From NCBI GenBank assembly GCA_003551745.1, contig PUNI01000386.1, positions 1 through 5,625 of the forward strand: 5,625 nucleotides of DNA, given 5' to 3'. Both the position numbers and the translations under genes were made by a program. The notes under the pieces were generated by a model. That model had not been told where the DNA came from, did no database searches, and saw only the letters and a program-made list of their open reading frames with translations. Each line of letters opens with the position of its first letter. The stretch's first letter is position 1. The DNA comes from Paracoccaceae bacterium (GTDB lineage: Bacteria > Pseudomonadota > Alphaproteobacteria > Rhodobacterales > Rhodobacteraceae). Shown here piece by piece: positions 1 through 5,625 of the stretch.

Positions 1-1
1 C

Positions 2-1243
2 TATTTCATCGAGCGCATGATCGAGGTGCTGGCGATGAAGCTCGGCATGGATGCCGCCGAGCTGCGGGCGAAGAACTTCATCTGCGCCGACCAGTTTCCC
101 TACACCTCGGCGCTGGGCTGGGAATACGACTCGGGCGACTATCACACCGCCTGGGACAAGGCGCTGAAGGCGGTGGACTACGAGGGCCTGCGCCGGGAAC
201 AGGCCGAGCGGCTGGAGGCGTTCAAGCGCGGCGAGACCCGCAAGCTTATGGGCATCGGGCTGAGCTTCTTCACCGAGATCGTCGGCGCCGGGCCGGTGAA
301 GAACTGCGACATCCTCGGGATGGGCATGTTCGACAGCTGCGAGATCCGCATCCACCCCACCGGCAGCGCCATCGCGCGGCTGGGCACCATCAGCCAGGGG
401 CAGGGCCACGCCACCACCTTCGCCCAGATCCTCGCCAGCGAGATCGGCATTTCGGCCGACGACATCACGGTGGAGGAGGGCGATACCGACACCGCGCCCT
501 ATGGGCTGGGCACCTACGGCTCGCGCTCGACGCCCGTGGCAGGGGCGGCCACCGCCATGGCGGGCCGCAAGATCCGCGCGAAGGCGCAGATGATCGCCGC
601 CTGGCTGCTGGAGGTGCATGACGACGATCTGGAATGGGATGTGGATCGTTTCGCCGTGAAGGGCGCGCCGGAGCGCTTCAAGACCATGAAGGACATCGCC
701 TATGCCGCCTACAACCAGGCGATCCCGGGGCTGGAGCCGGGGCTGGAGGCGGTCAGCTACTACGACCCGCCCAACATGACCTATCCCTTCGGCGCCTATG
801 TCTGCGTGATGGACATCGACGTCGACACCGGGGTGGCCGACATCCGCCAGTTCTATGCGCTGGACGACTGTGGCACCCGGATCAACCCAATGGTGATCGA
901 GGGGCAGGTGCATGGCGGGCTCACCGAGGCGCTGGCGATCGCGATGGGGCAAGAGATCGCCTATGACGAGATGGGCAACGTCACCACCGGGACGCTGATG
1001 GATTTCTTCCTGCCCACCACATGGGAGACGCCGAACTACGTGACCGACCACACCGAGACGCCCTCGCCGCACCACCCGATCGGCGCCAAGGGCGTGGGCG
1101 AGAGCCCCAATGTGGGCGGCGTGCCGGCCTTCTCGAATGCGGTGCACGACGCCTTCCGGGCGTTCGGTCTGACCCAGACCCACATGCCGCACGACCACTG
1201 GCGCATCTGGCAGACCGCGAACCGGCTCGGCCTGCACGGCTGA
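2..1243 (+). CDS. coxL: Aerobic carbon monoxide dehydrogenase large (molybdenum) subunit, C-terminal half, 5' end outside window
   Basis: Large subunit of the aerobic Mo-Cu CO dehydrogenase (xanthine oxidase family), which oxidises CO with water to CO2 and passes electrons through the FeS (CoxS) and FAD (CoxM) subunits. The reading frame is open from base 2, so the gene starts upstream; 413 residues are visible of roughly 780-810 usual. Visible motifs are QGQGH (395-409) and GTYGSRSTP (509-535), which in the family contact the molybdopterin cytosine dinucleotide cofactor, then DDCGTRINPM and EGQVHGGL (about 863-921) and GAKGVGESPN (1082-1111). The Glu of the last motif (1100-1102) matches the catalytic glutamate of the family. 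Resemblance throughout to form I (genuine CO-oxidising) CoxL as I remember it, and the coxDEF genes that follow, favour CoxL over a generic xanthine-dehydrogenase-like protein. The diagnostic AYxCSFR cysteine loop should lie only about ten residues left of the window and cannot be read here. Confidence 0.93.
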   Translation, partial: YFIERMIEVLAMKLGMDAAELRAKNFICADQFPYTSALGWEYDSGDYHTAWDKALKAVDYEGLRREQAERLEAFKRGETRKLMGIGLSFFTEIVGAGPVKNCDILGMGMFDSCEIRIHPTGSAIARLGTISQGQGHATTFAQILASEIGISADDITVEEGDTDTAPYGLGTYGSRSTPVAGAATAMAGRKIRAKAQMIAAWLLEVHDDDLEWDVDRFAVKGAPERFKTMKDIAYAAYNQAIPGLEPGLEAVSYYDPPNMTYPFGAYVCVMDIDVDTGVADIRQFYALDDCGTRINPMVIEGQVHGGLTEALAIAMGQEIAYDEMGNVTTGTLMDFFLPTTWETPNYVTDHTETPSPHHPIGAKGVGESPNVGGVPAFSNAVHDAFRAFGLTQTHMPHDHWRIWQTANRLGLHG

Positions 1244-1258
1244 CGGCAGCGGAAGGCC

Positions 1259-1264
1259 GGGGAG
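1259..1264 (+). promoter_or_regulatory. Ribosome binding site of coxD
   Basis: GGGGAG lies 6 nt before the ATG at 1271. It supports that start and is the strongest Shine-Dalgarno match in the cox block. The 27-bp coxL-coxD gap holds no hairpin or promoter that I can see, so coxD is probably read through from coxL. Confidence 0.6.
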
Positions 1265-1270
1265 CGTGCG

Positions 1271-2146
1271 ATGACCTGGAAGGCGCTGCAGGCGGATCTG
1301 GCGTCGGCGGGCTATGTGGCCGCCGACGACCTCGCCATGGCGCTGCATCTGGCGCTGTCGCTGGGCCGGCCGCTGCTTCTGGAGGGCGCGGCCGGGGTCG
1401 GCAAGACCGAGGTGGCGCGCACGCTGGCCGGGCTGCGCGCGGCGCGGCTGATCCGCCTGCAATGCTATGAGGGGCTCGACGCCGCCCACGCCATCTACGA
1501 ATGGAACTACCAGCGCCAGCTGCTGGCGATCCGGGCCCGCGCCGAGGCTGGCGAGACCGGCGCAGCGGTGGAGGCGCAGCTCTTCTCGGAGGAGTATCTG
1601 CTGGCCCGCCCGCTTCTCGAGGCGTTGCGGCAGGCCGAGCCGCCGGTGCTGCTGATCGACGAGATCGACCGCGCCGACGAGGAGTTCGAGGCCTATCTTC
1701 TCGAGATCCTGTCGGAGTTCCAGATCACCGTGCCCGAGCTCGGCACCATCGCGGCGCGGGCACGGCCGATCGTTATCCTAACCTCGAACGGCACCCGCGA
1801 TCTCTCCGACGCGTTGCGCCGGCGCTGCCTCTATGCCTGGGTGGATTATCCCGACCGGGCGGCGGAGCTGGCGATCCTCGCCGCCCGGCACCCCGAGCTG
1901 GAGCCGCAACTGGCGGCGCAGATCGTGGGCTTCGTGCAGGCACTGCGGAAGGAGGGGCTGGAGAAGACGCCTGGCGCTGCCGAGACGCTCGACTTCGCCG
2001 CGGCCCTGATCGGGCTTGGCGTGAACGACCTCACCGACGACCCGGCGGCGCTCGAAGCGGCGATGGTCGCCCTGCTCAAGACCCGTGCCGACCGCGAGGC
2101 CGTCCCGCCCGAGGTGGTGCAGCGGCTGGCGGGCAGGGCGGCATGA
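1271..2146 (+). CDS. coxD: CoxD, MoxR-family AAA+ ATPase for CO dehydrogenase active-site maturation
   Basis: 291-residue MoxR-type AAA+ ATPase, about the usual CoxD length. The Walker A loop is GAAGVGKT (residues 39-46), Walker B is VLLIDE (126-131), sensor 1 is in ILTSNGTRD (169-177, Asn173), and ALRRRC (181-186) holds the arginine-finger candidates. After the nucleotide-binding core comes a helical lid with no extra domain. No signal peptide or membrane segment is seen, so it is cytoplasmic. In studied carboxydotrophs CoxD is a membrane-associated ATPase needed for sulfuration of the Mo centre of apo-CO dehydrogenase; the same role here is inferred from family and position directly after coxL. 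It pairs with the VWA protein CoxE, the usual MoxR-VWA chaperone arrangement. Its stop overlaps the coxE start (ATGA). All key ATPase residues are intact, so it should be active. Confidence 0.93.
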   Translation: MTWKALQADLASAGYVAADDLAMALHLALSLGRPLLLEGAAGVGKTEVARTLAGLRAARLIRLQCYEGLDAAHAIYEWNYQRQLLAIRARAEAGETGAAVEAQLFSEEYLLARPLLEALRQAEPPVLLIDEIDRADEEFEAYLLEILSEFQITVPELGTIAARARPIVILTSNGTRDLSDALRRRCLYAWVDYPDRAAELAILAARHPELEPQLAAQIVGFVQALRKEGLEKTPGAAETLDFAAALIGLGVNDLTDDPAALEAAMVALLKTRADREAVPPEVVQRLAGRAA

Positions 2147-3315
2147 GCGCCGTCACCCGGTTCCCGGCCCGCGCCCATGGTCCGGCCGACCGGCTGGCGG
2201 GCTTCATGGCCCATCTGCGCGACAACGGGCTGCGGGTCGGCCCCGGCGAGACGGCGGCGGCGCTGCGGGGCCTGGCCTGCGTGAATGCGACCGATCGCGC
2301 CGAGGTGCGGGCCGCGCTGAAGGCGCTCTGCTGCGGCAGCCGCGAGGAGGCAGCCCGCTTCGACGATCTCTTCGCCGCCTACTGGCAGAACCGCGGCCGT
2401 GCGCGCCAGCAGGTCGTGGCGACCGGTGCGCCGCGCGCCGGGCAGCGCAGCCCGTTCGGCGGCCCGGGGGAAGCGGCCCCCGGCGCGGGCCGCAGCGACA
2501 GGCCCGACGGGGCGGGCGGCGCGGCGCAGCCGGGCGAGGGGCGGCTGATCGCGGCGCGGGCCGAGAACCTCGCCCGGGTCGACCTGCGCGCGCTGGTCAC
2601 GCCCGAGGACGTGGCCGCCGCTCAGGACGCCGCCGGGCGGCTGGCGCGCGCCCTGCGCGACCGCCGCTCGCGCCGCCGCAAGCCCGCGCCGAGGGGCGCG
2701 CGCCCCGACCTCCGGCGGGTGATGCGGGCGGCGCTCGCCACCGGGGGCGAGCCGCTGCGGCTCTTCCACCGGCGCCGCCCCGACCGGCCGGCGCGGCTGG
2801 TGGCGATCTGCGATGTCTCGGGCTCGATGGCGCCCTATGCGCGGGTTTTCCTGCCCTTCCTGCGCGGGCTGATGGGCTCGGGCGTCGAGACCGACGCCTA
2901 TCTGCTGCACACCCGGCTGGTGCGCATCACCGAGGCGCTGGCCGATCCCGACCATCTGCGCGCGGTGAACCGGCTGACGCTGCTGGCCGAGGGCTTCGGT
3001 GGTGGCACCCGGCTCGGCGGCGGGCTGGCCGTCTTCAACCGCGGTTATGCCCGTCGGCTGGTCACCGGCCGCAGCGTGGTGATGATCCTGTCCGACGGCT
3101 ACGACACCGAGGCGCCCGAGCGGCTTGGCGCCGAACTCGCCCGGCTCCGGCGCCGCGGCTGCCGCATCGTCTGGCTGAACCCTCTGAAGGGGTGGAAGGG
3201 CTATGCCCCCGTCGCCGCCGGCATGGCGGCGGCACTGCCGCACCTCGATCATTTCGCCGCCGCCAACACGCTTGAAGCGCTGGCCGCGCTGGAACCCGAG
3301 TTCCGCAGGCTGTGA
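2143..3315 (+). CDS. coxE: CoxE, VWA-domain protein for CO dehydrogenase maturation
   Basis: 390-residue protein starting at the ATG that overlaps the coxD stop (ATGA, 2143-2146). A short AGGG (2135-2138) lies 4 nt before the ATG. The N-terminal part (about 17-82) has the conserved CoxE stretch around LRDNGLRVGPGET. A low-complexity Gly/Ala/Arg/Pro linker follows (about 85-135), then a basic helical stretch (about 165-215). The C-terminal VWA domain (about 218-390) has a complete metal-ion-dependent adhesion site: DVSGS (Asp224, Ser226, Ser228), Thr289 in GGGTRLGG, and Asp318 in LSDGYDT. It therefore should bind a divalent metal. No signal peptide is seen, so it is probably cytoplasmic. In characterised systems CoxE is thought to work with CoxD and CoxF in completing the Mo/Cu cluster, with a role in copper delivery. 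Cys46 and the pair Cys63-Cys64 are the only cysteines N-terminal of the VWA domain; whether they bind copper is unknown. Confidence 0.92.
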   Translation: MSAVTRFPARAHGPADRLAGFMAHLRDNGLRVGPGETAAALRGLACVNATDRAEVRAALKALCCGSREEAARFDDLFAAYWQNRGRARQQVVATGAPRAGQRSPFGGPGEAAPGAGRSDRPDGAGGAAQPGEGRLIAARAENLARVDLRALVTPEDVAAAQDAAGRLARALRDRRSRRRKPAPRGARPDLRRVMRAALATGGEPLRLFHRRRPDRPARLVAICDVSGSMAPYARVFLPFLRGLMGSGVETDAYLLHTRLVRITEALADPDHLRAVNRLTLLAEGFGGGTRLGGGLAVFNRGYARRLVTGRSVVMILSDGYDTEAPERLGAELARLRRRGCRIVWLNPLKGWKGYAPVAAGMAAALPHLDHFAAANTLEALAALEPEFRRL

Positions 3316-3317
3316 TG
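3307..3317 (+). promoter_or_regulatory. coxE-coxF junction: short RBS and TGATG overlap that decides the coxF start
   Basis: AGG (3307-3309) is 5 nt before the ATG at 3315 but only 2 nt before the alternative in-frame GTG at 3312. The ATG shares its A with the coxE stop (TGATG), typical of termination-reinitiation coupling. This favours ATG at 3315; the GTG start would add one residue. Confidence 0.5.
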
Positions 3318-4106
3318 GCCGGCTCCGACATCCTCGATCTGGTCGCGGCCCTGCAGCGCGCAGGCGAGCCCTTCGCGCTGGCGACCGTCGTGCGCACCGT
3401 GGCCGCCACCGCGGCGAAGGCGGGCGCCAAGGCGGTGATCCGCGCCGACGGGACCATCTCGGAGGGCTGGATCGGCGGCGGATGTGCGCGCGGCGCGGTG
3501 CTGAAGGCCGCGCGCGAGGCGCTGGCCGACGGCGCACCGCGGCTGGTCCAGCTGCGCCCCGGCGATCTGCTGGACGCCCAGGGCGTGGCACCCGGCGCGG
3601 GGCGCGACGGCGCAAGTTTCGCCCGCTCGATGTGCCCCAGCCGCGGCAGCATGGACATCTTCATCGAGCCGGTGCTGCCGCGCCCGCTGCTGGCGGTGTT
3701 CGGCGCCTCCCCGGTCGGCGAGGCCCTGGCGGCACTGGCCCCGCGCTTCGGCTTCGAGGTCGCCGTGTCCGGCCTCGACGCGGTGCCGGAGCGGCCGGGC
3801 GGCGCTGCCCGGCTGCCCCCGGTCCACCGCTTTGCGGTCGTGGCGACGCAGGGGCAGGGCGATGCCGCCGCGCTGCGCGCCGCGCTGGAGAGCGGGGCCG
3901 AATACGTCGCCTTCGTCGGCAGCCGCGCCAAGACCGCCGCGCTGCGCGCCCGGCTTATAGACGACGACCTCGCGGCCGCCGCCTTCGAGCGGCTGCGCGC
4001 CCCCGCCGGGCTCGACATCGGGGCGATCACGCCCGAGGAGATCGCGCTGTCGATCCTCGCCGAGATGGTCGCGCACCGGCGTCGCGGGCAGCGGCGCCCA
4101 GGCTGA
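3315..4106 (+). CDS. coxF: CoxF, XdhC/CoxI-family CO dehydrogenase maturation factor
   Basis: 263-residue protein of the XdhC family, whose members bind the molybdenum cofactor and help insert the modified cofactor into xanthine oxidase-type enzymes. The N-terminal XdhC/CoxI domain (about 5-75) holds ATVVRTVAATAAKAGAKAVI (23-42) and the GWIGGGCARG loop (51-60), with Cys57 in the usual family cysteine position. The C-terminal Rossmann-like domain begins with LLAVFGASPVGEAL (125-138). Further C-terminal family motifs are YVAFVGSRAK (197-206) and GLDIGAITPEEIALSILAEM (232-251). The tail is short and basic. It is cytoplasmic, with no signal peptide. It is the last gene of the visible L-D-E-F run and overlaps coxE by 1 bp. 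Its role in completing the CO dehydrogenase cluster is inferred from family and position. No coxG or coxI follows; an alternative GTG start lies at 3312. Confidence 0.88.
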   Translation: MAGSDILDLVAALQRAGEPFALATVVRTVAATAAKAGAKAVIRADGTISEGWIGGGCARGAVLKAAREALADGAPRLVQLRPGDLLDAQGVAPGAGRDGASFARSMCPSRGSMDIFIEPVLPRPLLAVFGASPVGEALAALAPRFGFEVAVSGLDAVPERPGGAARLPPVHRFAVVATQGQGDAAALRAALESGAEYVAFVGSRAKTAALRARLIDDDLAAAAFERLRAPAGLDIGAITPEEIALSILAEMVAHRRRGQRRPG

Positions 4107-4109
4107 GCG

Positions 4110-4139
4110 TTGCCCGTCCGGCGCCGGGCGTGCTAGCCT
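4110..4139 (+). promoter_or_regulatory. Candidate sigma-70-type promoter with extended -10 for the exported-protein gene
   Basis: TTGCCC (4110-4115) resembles a -35 box. After an 18-bp spacer comes TAGCCT (4134-4139), keeping the T-A-n-n-n-T frame of a -10 box, preceded by TG at 4131-4132 in the extended -10 position. The -10 box ends 30 bp before the ATG at 4170. Similar TTG...TGCTAGCCT arrangements are, as I recall, common upstream of genes in Rhodobacteraceae. Predicted from pattern only. Confidence 0.45.
4111..4130. other. GC-rich inverted repeat after coxF, inside the promoter spacer
   Basis: GCCCG (4112-4116) pairs with CGGGC (4125-4129) around an 8-nt loop, with a possible outer G-U pair. 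The overlapping CCGGCGCCGG (4118-4127) is a perfect 10-bp palindrome. No T-run follows, so it is a weak candidate for a cox operon terminator. It lies between the -35 and -10 candidates, so it could also be an operator, or just chance in GC-rich DNA. Confidence 0.25.
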
Positions 4140-4154
4140 CCCACCCGGATCGAG

Positions 4155-4168
4155 CAGGTGGCAGGTGG
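4155..4168 (+). repeat. Two 7-bp tandem copies of CAGGTGG carrying the ribosome binding site
   Basis: CAGGTGG occurs at 4155-4161 and again at 4162-4168, so there are two AGGTGG Shine-Dalgarno-like sequences. The upstream one (4156-4161) is 8 nt from the ATG at 4170 and is well placed. The downstream one (4163-4168) is 1 nt away and too close to use. This spacing decides for ATG 4170 over the in-frame GTG at 4158. Confidence 0.55.
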
Positions 4169-4169
4169 C

Positions 4170-5108
4170 ATGGCGGAACGTGCGGTTCTGGCTCCGGTCT
4201 GGGGTCTTGTGATGGTGCTGCTGATGGCTCTCTCGGCCCCGGAACCGGCCTACGCGCAGGCGCAGCCCCCGGGCACCCGGCCCCTGACCGCGGCGGAACT
4301 CGAGGATCTCTATCTCGGAACGACATGGCACTGGGAACAGGGGGCCGCGCATTTCTTCGACGCGGATCGCGGCTTCATCGCCTGGTCTGCCGAGGACAGC
4401 GGGCTGAGCCATGCCGAGGGCCGCGTCGAACTGACCGATCAGGGCGCCCTGTGCATGTTAGGCCGCTGGACCGGGCTCGATTATCCGAGCCTGCAGCGCT
4501 ATGCGGCCTCGGTGCGCAGCTGCTTTCGCCATGTGACAGATGGCGAGACGGTATTCCAGCGCCCGGCCCTGGGCGGGCCGTGGGTCGCCTTCGACGGGCC
4601 GGGTGCGGAGACGCAGGCGCTGCGGCCCTCCGACGGGGCCGAGGTGGCCGCGCGGATCGCCGCCATCGAGGAGACGCTGGAGCTGCTGCGGGGCGCCCAG
4701 CCGGTGCCGGCCTGGGTGCTGCTGGAGATCTACGGCGACCGGACCTGGCTGTGGGAGAGCGGCGGGGCGTGGCTCTCGGCCCCGGATCGCAGCTTCCGCG
4801 CCTACAGCGACGATGCCGACGGCCTCGCCATCGGCGAGGGGCGGTTTCAGCTCACCGATGACGGACGGCTCTGCCTCGACGGCGACTGGACGGGCATCGA
4901 TCTGGCGACGGGCGAGCGCTATGCGACCCCGGCGCGGCGCTGCTTCCGCCATCTGCAGGCCGGCGGGCAGATCCTGCGCGCCCCGGTGGGCGGCGCCGAC
5001 TGGGAACTGCTGGGCCCGCGGGGCGATCTTGCGGCGATCCCCGACCTGATCGCAGAGGACCGCGTCTCGGCCCGCGTCGAGGAGCTGCGCCAGAGGCTGG
5101 CGCCATAG
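4170..5108 (+). CDS. Exported protein with two tandem DUF995-like domains, function unknown
   Basis: 312-residue protein. The ATG at 4170 is chosen over the GTG at 4158 because of ribosome binding site spacing and signal peptide length. It has a Sec-type signal peptide: Arg4, a hydrophobic core (about 5-23) and a likely cleavage site AYA-Q after Ala29; there is no lipobox or twin-arginine motif, so it is probably periplasmic or secreted. The mature part is two complete copies of one domain (about 33-172 and 173-312). Each has a WxW motif (53/55, 193/195), an EGR...LTD block, a Cys (95, 235), a W-T-G (100-102, 240-242), C-F-R-H (118-121, 258-261) and a late Trp (138, 278). The pattern recalls DUF995, a family of exported alphaproteobacterial proteins of unknown function; that assignment is from memory. 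Each copy has one cysteine pair 23 residues apart, which could form a disulfide. Its own promoter candidate and lack of a cox-related motif argue against a CO dehydrogenase role. Confidence 0.85.
   Translation: MAERAVLAPVWGLVMVLLMALSAPEPAYAQAQPPGTRPLTAAELEDLYLGTTWHWEQGAAHFFDADRGFIAWSAEDSGLSHAEGRVELTDQGALCMLGRWTGLDYPSLQRYAASVRSCFRHVTDGETVFQRPALGGPWVAFDGPGAETQALRPSDGAEVAARIAAIEETLELLRGAQPVPAWVLLEIYGDRTWLWESGGAWLSAPDRSFRAYSDDADGLAIGEGRFQLTDDGRLCLDGDWTGIDLATGERYATPARRCFRHLQAGGQILRAPVGGADWELLGPRGDLAAIPDLIAEDRVSARVEELRQRLAP
4266..5105 (+). repeat. Tandem duplication of a 420-bp coding unit (two 140-residue domains)
   Basis: Unit 1 is 4266-4685 (residues 33-172) and unit 2 is 4686-5105 (173-312). 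Marker residues stay at an exact offset of 140: Trp53/193, Trp55/195, Cys95/235, Trp100/240, Cys118/258, Trp138/278, and Arg162/302 in the closing helix. By my count residues 48-122 against 188-262 match at 36 of 75 positions without a gap. The DNA copies have diverged, so the duplication is old. Confidence 0.85.
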
Positions 5109-5126
5109 GGCGCCCTCCGGCCCTAT
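5105..5126. terminator. Candidate bidirectional terminator hairpin between convergent genes
   Basis: ATAGGGC (5105-5111) and GCCCTAT (5120-5126) form a perfect 7-bp stem with an 8-nt loop. The stem contains the TAG stop of the exported-protein gene (5106-5108) and the TAG stop of the opposite-strand gene (read from 5125-5123). There is no T-run on either side, so intrinsic termination is uncertain. The position in a 14-bp convergent gap is what supports the call. Confidence 0.45.
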
Positions 5127-5625
5127 CCGCGCATCCGGCTGCCGTCGGCGTCCCACAGCGGGCGGGCGAGCAGCCGGGCCGGGCGCCGCGCGCCCAGGAT
5201 TTCGATCTCGACGGCGAGACCATCTTCCTGCGCGCGCTCGTCGGGCAAGAACCCCAGCGCCATCGAGGTGCCGGTCCAGTGCGCGAAGCCGCCCGAGGTG
5301 CAGAAGCCCTGCACCGTGTCGTCGAGCCAGATCGGCTCCCAGGCGACCACATCGGCGTCCTCGGCCTCGACCGCGAAGGCGCAGAGCCGGCGGGCGGGCG
5401 TGCGCGCGGCCTCGGCGGCGGCCTTGCCGATGAACCCGGGCTTCGACCACTGGATGAAACGGTCAAGCCCGGTCTCGGCGGGCGTGTAGTCGGGGCCGTA
5501 TTCGCGCCCCCAGGCGCCGAAGAACCGGTCGAGCCTGAGCGACATCATCGCCCGCATCCCGAACGGGCGCAGGCCCATTGTCTGGCCCGCCTCCCACAGC
5601 ACCTGCCAGAGATGGCGCTGGCTCA
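5123..5625 (-). CDS. GcvT-family / dimethylglycine dehydrogenase-like protein, C-terminal end, 5' part outside window
   Basis: The frame is open to the right edge on the minus strand, so the gene begins beyond the window; 166 residues are visible. They form the end of an aminomethyltransferase (GcvT) fold and its C-terminal barrel. Motifs are GLRPFGMRAMMSLRLDRFF (about 5574-5518), then YTPAETGLDRF, KPGFIGKAAA, FCTSGGFAHW and a final PLWDADGSRMRG. These match the C-terminus of FAD-dependent dimethylglycine/sarcosine dehydrogenase-like proteins of about 800 residues, which demethylate N-methyl amino acids and pass the one-carbon unit to tetrahydrofolate; the ending after an R-x-A-R-L-L block and RMRG is typical. 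A stand-alone aminomethyltransferase-like protein is possible because the FAD domain is not in view. The exact substrate cannot be told. It converges with the exported-protein gene, 14 bp apart. The ending at 5123 is a TAG on the minus strand. Confidence 0.85.
   Translation of the reverse strand, partial: SQRHLWQVLWEAGQTMGLRPFGMRAMMSLRLDRFFGAWGREYGPDYTPAETGLDRFIQWSKPGFIGKAAAEAARTPARRLCAFAVEAEDADVVAWEPIWLDDTVQGFCTSGGFAHWTGTSMALGFLPDERAQEDGLAVEIEILGARRPARLLARPLWDADGSRMRG

Noticed and set aside
2..1243. Reading the partial first gene as xanthine dehydrogenase or an aldehyde oxidoreductase large subunit
   Set aside because: Same superfamily, but the close likeness to CoxL around 282-420 and 1055-1120 and the directly following coxD, coxE and coxF fit CO dehydrogenase much better.
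1501..2142. In-frame upstream extension of coxE through coxD
   Set aside because: The translated extension is low-complexity Arg/Gly/Ala sequence overlapping the well-conserved CoxD ATPase. Homology of CoxE begins just after the ATG at 2143.
1846..3615. Long open frame on the minus strand (589 codons) antisense to coxD, coxE and coxF
   Set aside because: It mirrors three well-supported genes, has no recognisable motif and an Arg/Ala/Pro/Gly-rich composition. In GC-rich coding DNA the antisense frame stays open because stops are AT-rich.
4158..4169. GTG at 4158 as the start of the exported protein
   Set aside because: It would place the good AGGTGG across the start codon itself; the ATG at 4170 has the site 8 nt upstream and gives a normal-length signal peptide.
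3203..4861. Long plus-strand open frame (552 codons) across coxF and the exported-protein gene
   Set aside because: It crosses two real genes in another frame, lacks any family motif, and its translation is Arg/Gly/Ala-rich as expected for a shadow frame.
5107..5116. Perfect palindrome AGGGCGCCCT as a separate protein-binding site
   Set aside because: It overlaps the stop codon and the better-spaced 7-bp stem, and ten-base GC-rich palindromes are expected by chance in DNA of this composition.
4458..5450. Minus-strand open frame (330 codons) opposite the exported-protein gene
   Set aside because: It overlaps the convincing GcvT-like frame out of phase and the two-domain gene on the other strand; no motif or ribosome binding site supports it.

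Overview
The window is GC-rich and coding is dense, with third codon positions strongly biased to G/C. Together with gene content this suggests an alphaproteobacterium, most likely of the Rhodobacteraceae/Roseobacter group. That placement is inferred from general sequence character; no marker gene in the window proves it.

Layout from left to right: (1) the C-terminal half of an aerobic carbon monoxide dehydrogenase large subunit (coxL), cut by the left edge (2-1243, +). (2) Three maturation genes in the same direction: coxD, a MoxR-type AAA+ ATPase (1271-2146); coxE, a von Willebrand factor A (VWA) domain protein (2143-3315); and coxF, an XdhC-family protein (3315-4106). The spacings are 27 bp, a 4-bp ATGA overlap and a 1-bp TGATG overlap, so L-D-E-F reads as one transcript with translational coupling. 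(3) A 63-bp gap with an extended -10-type promoter candidate and a ribosome binding site. (4) A gene for an exported protein (4170-5108, +), probably DUF995, made of two complete 140-residue copies of the same domain. (5) After 14 bp, the convergent C-terminal end of a GcvT/dimethylglycine dehydrogenase-like gene (5123-5625, -), cut by the right edge. A 7-bp stem that includes both stop codons separates genes 4 and 5.

How the genes work together: CoxL carries the Mo-Cu active site that oxidises CO with water to CO2, two electrons and two protons. CoxD, CoxE and CoxF are the accessory proteins thought to complete the Mo/S/Cu cluster on the apo-enzyme. The block suggests an organism able to oxidise CO aerobically, most often as a supplementary energy source in this group. 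The exported protein and the aminomethyltransferase-type gene look unrelated to the cox block; the first has its own promoter candidate and the second lies on the opposite strand.

I see no mobile element, CRISPR array, RNA gene or clear sign of recent transfer. There is no non-coding stretch longer than about 65 bp. Nothing amounts to a clearly new biological system; the least explained item is the exported two-domain protein.
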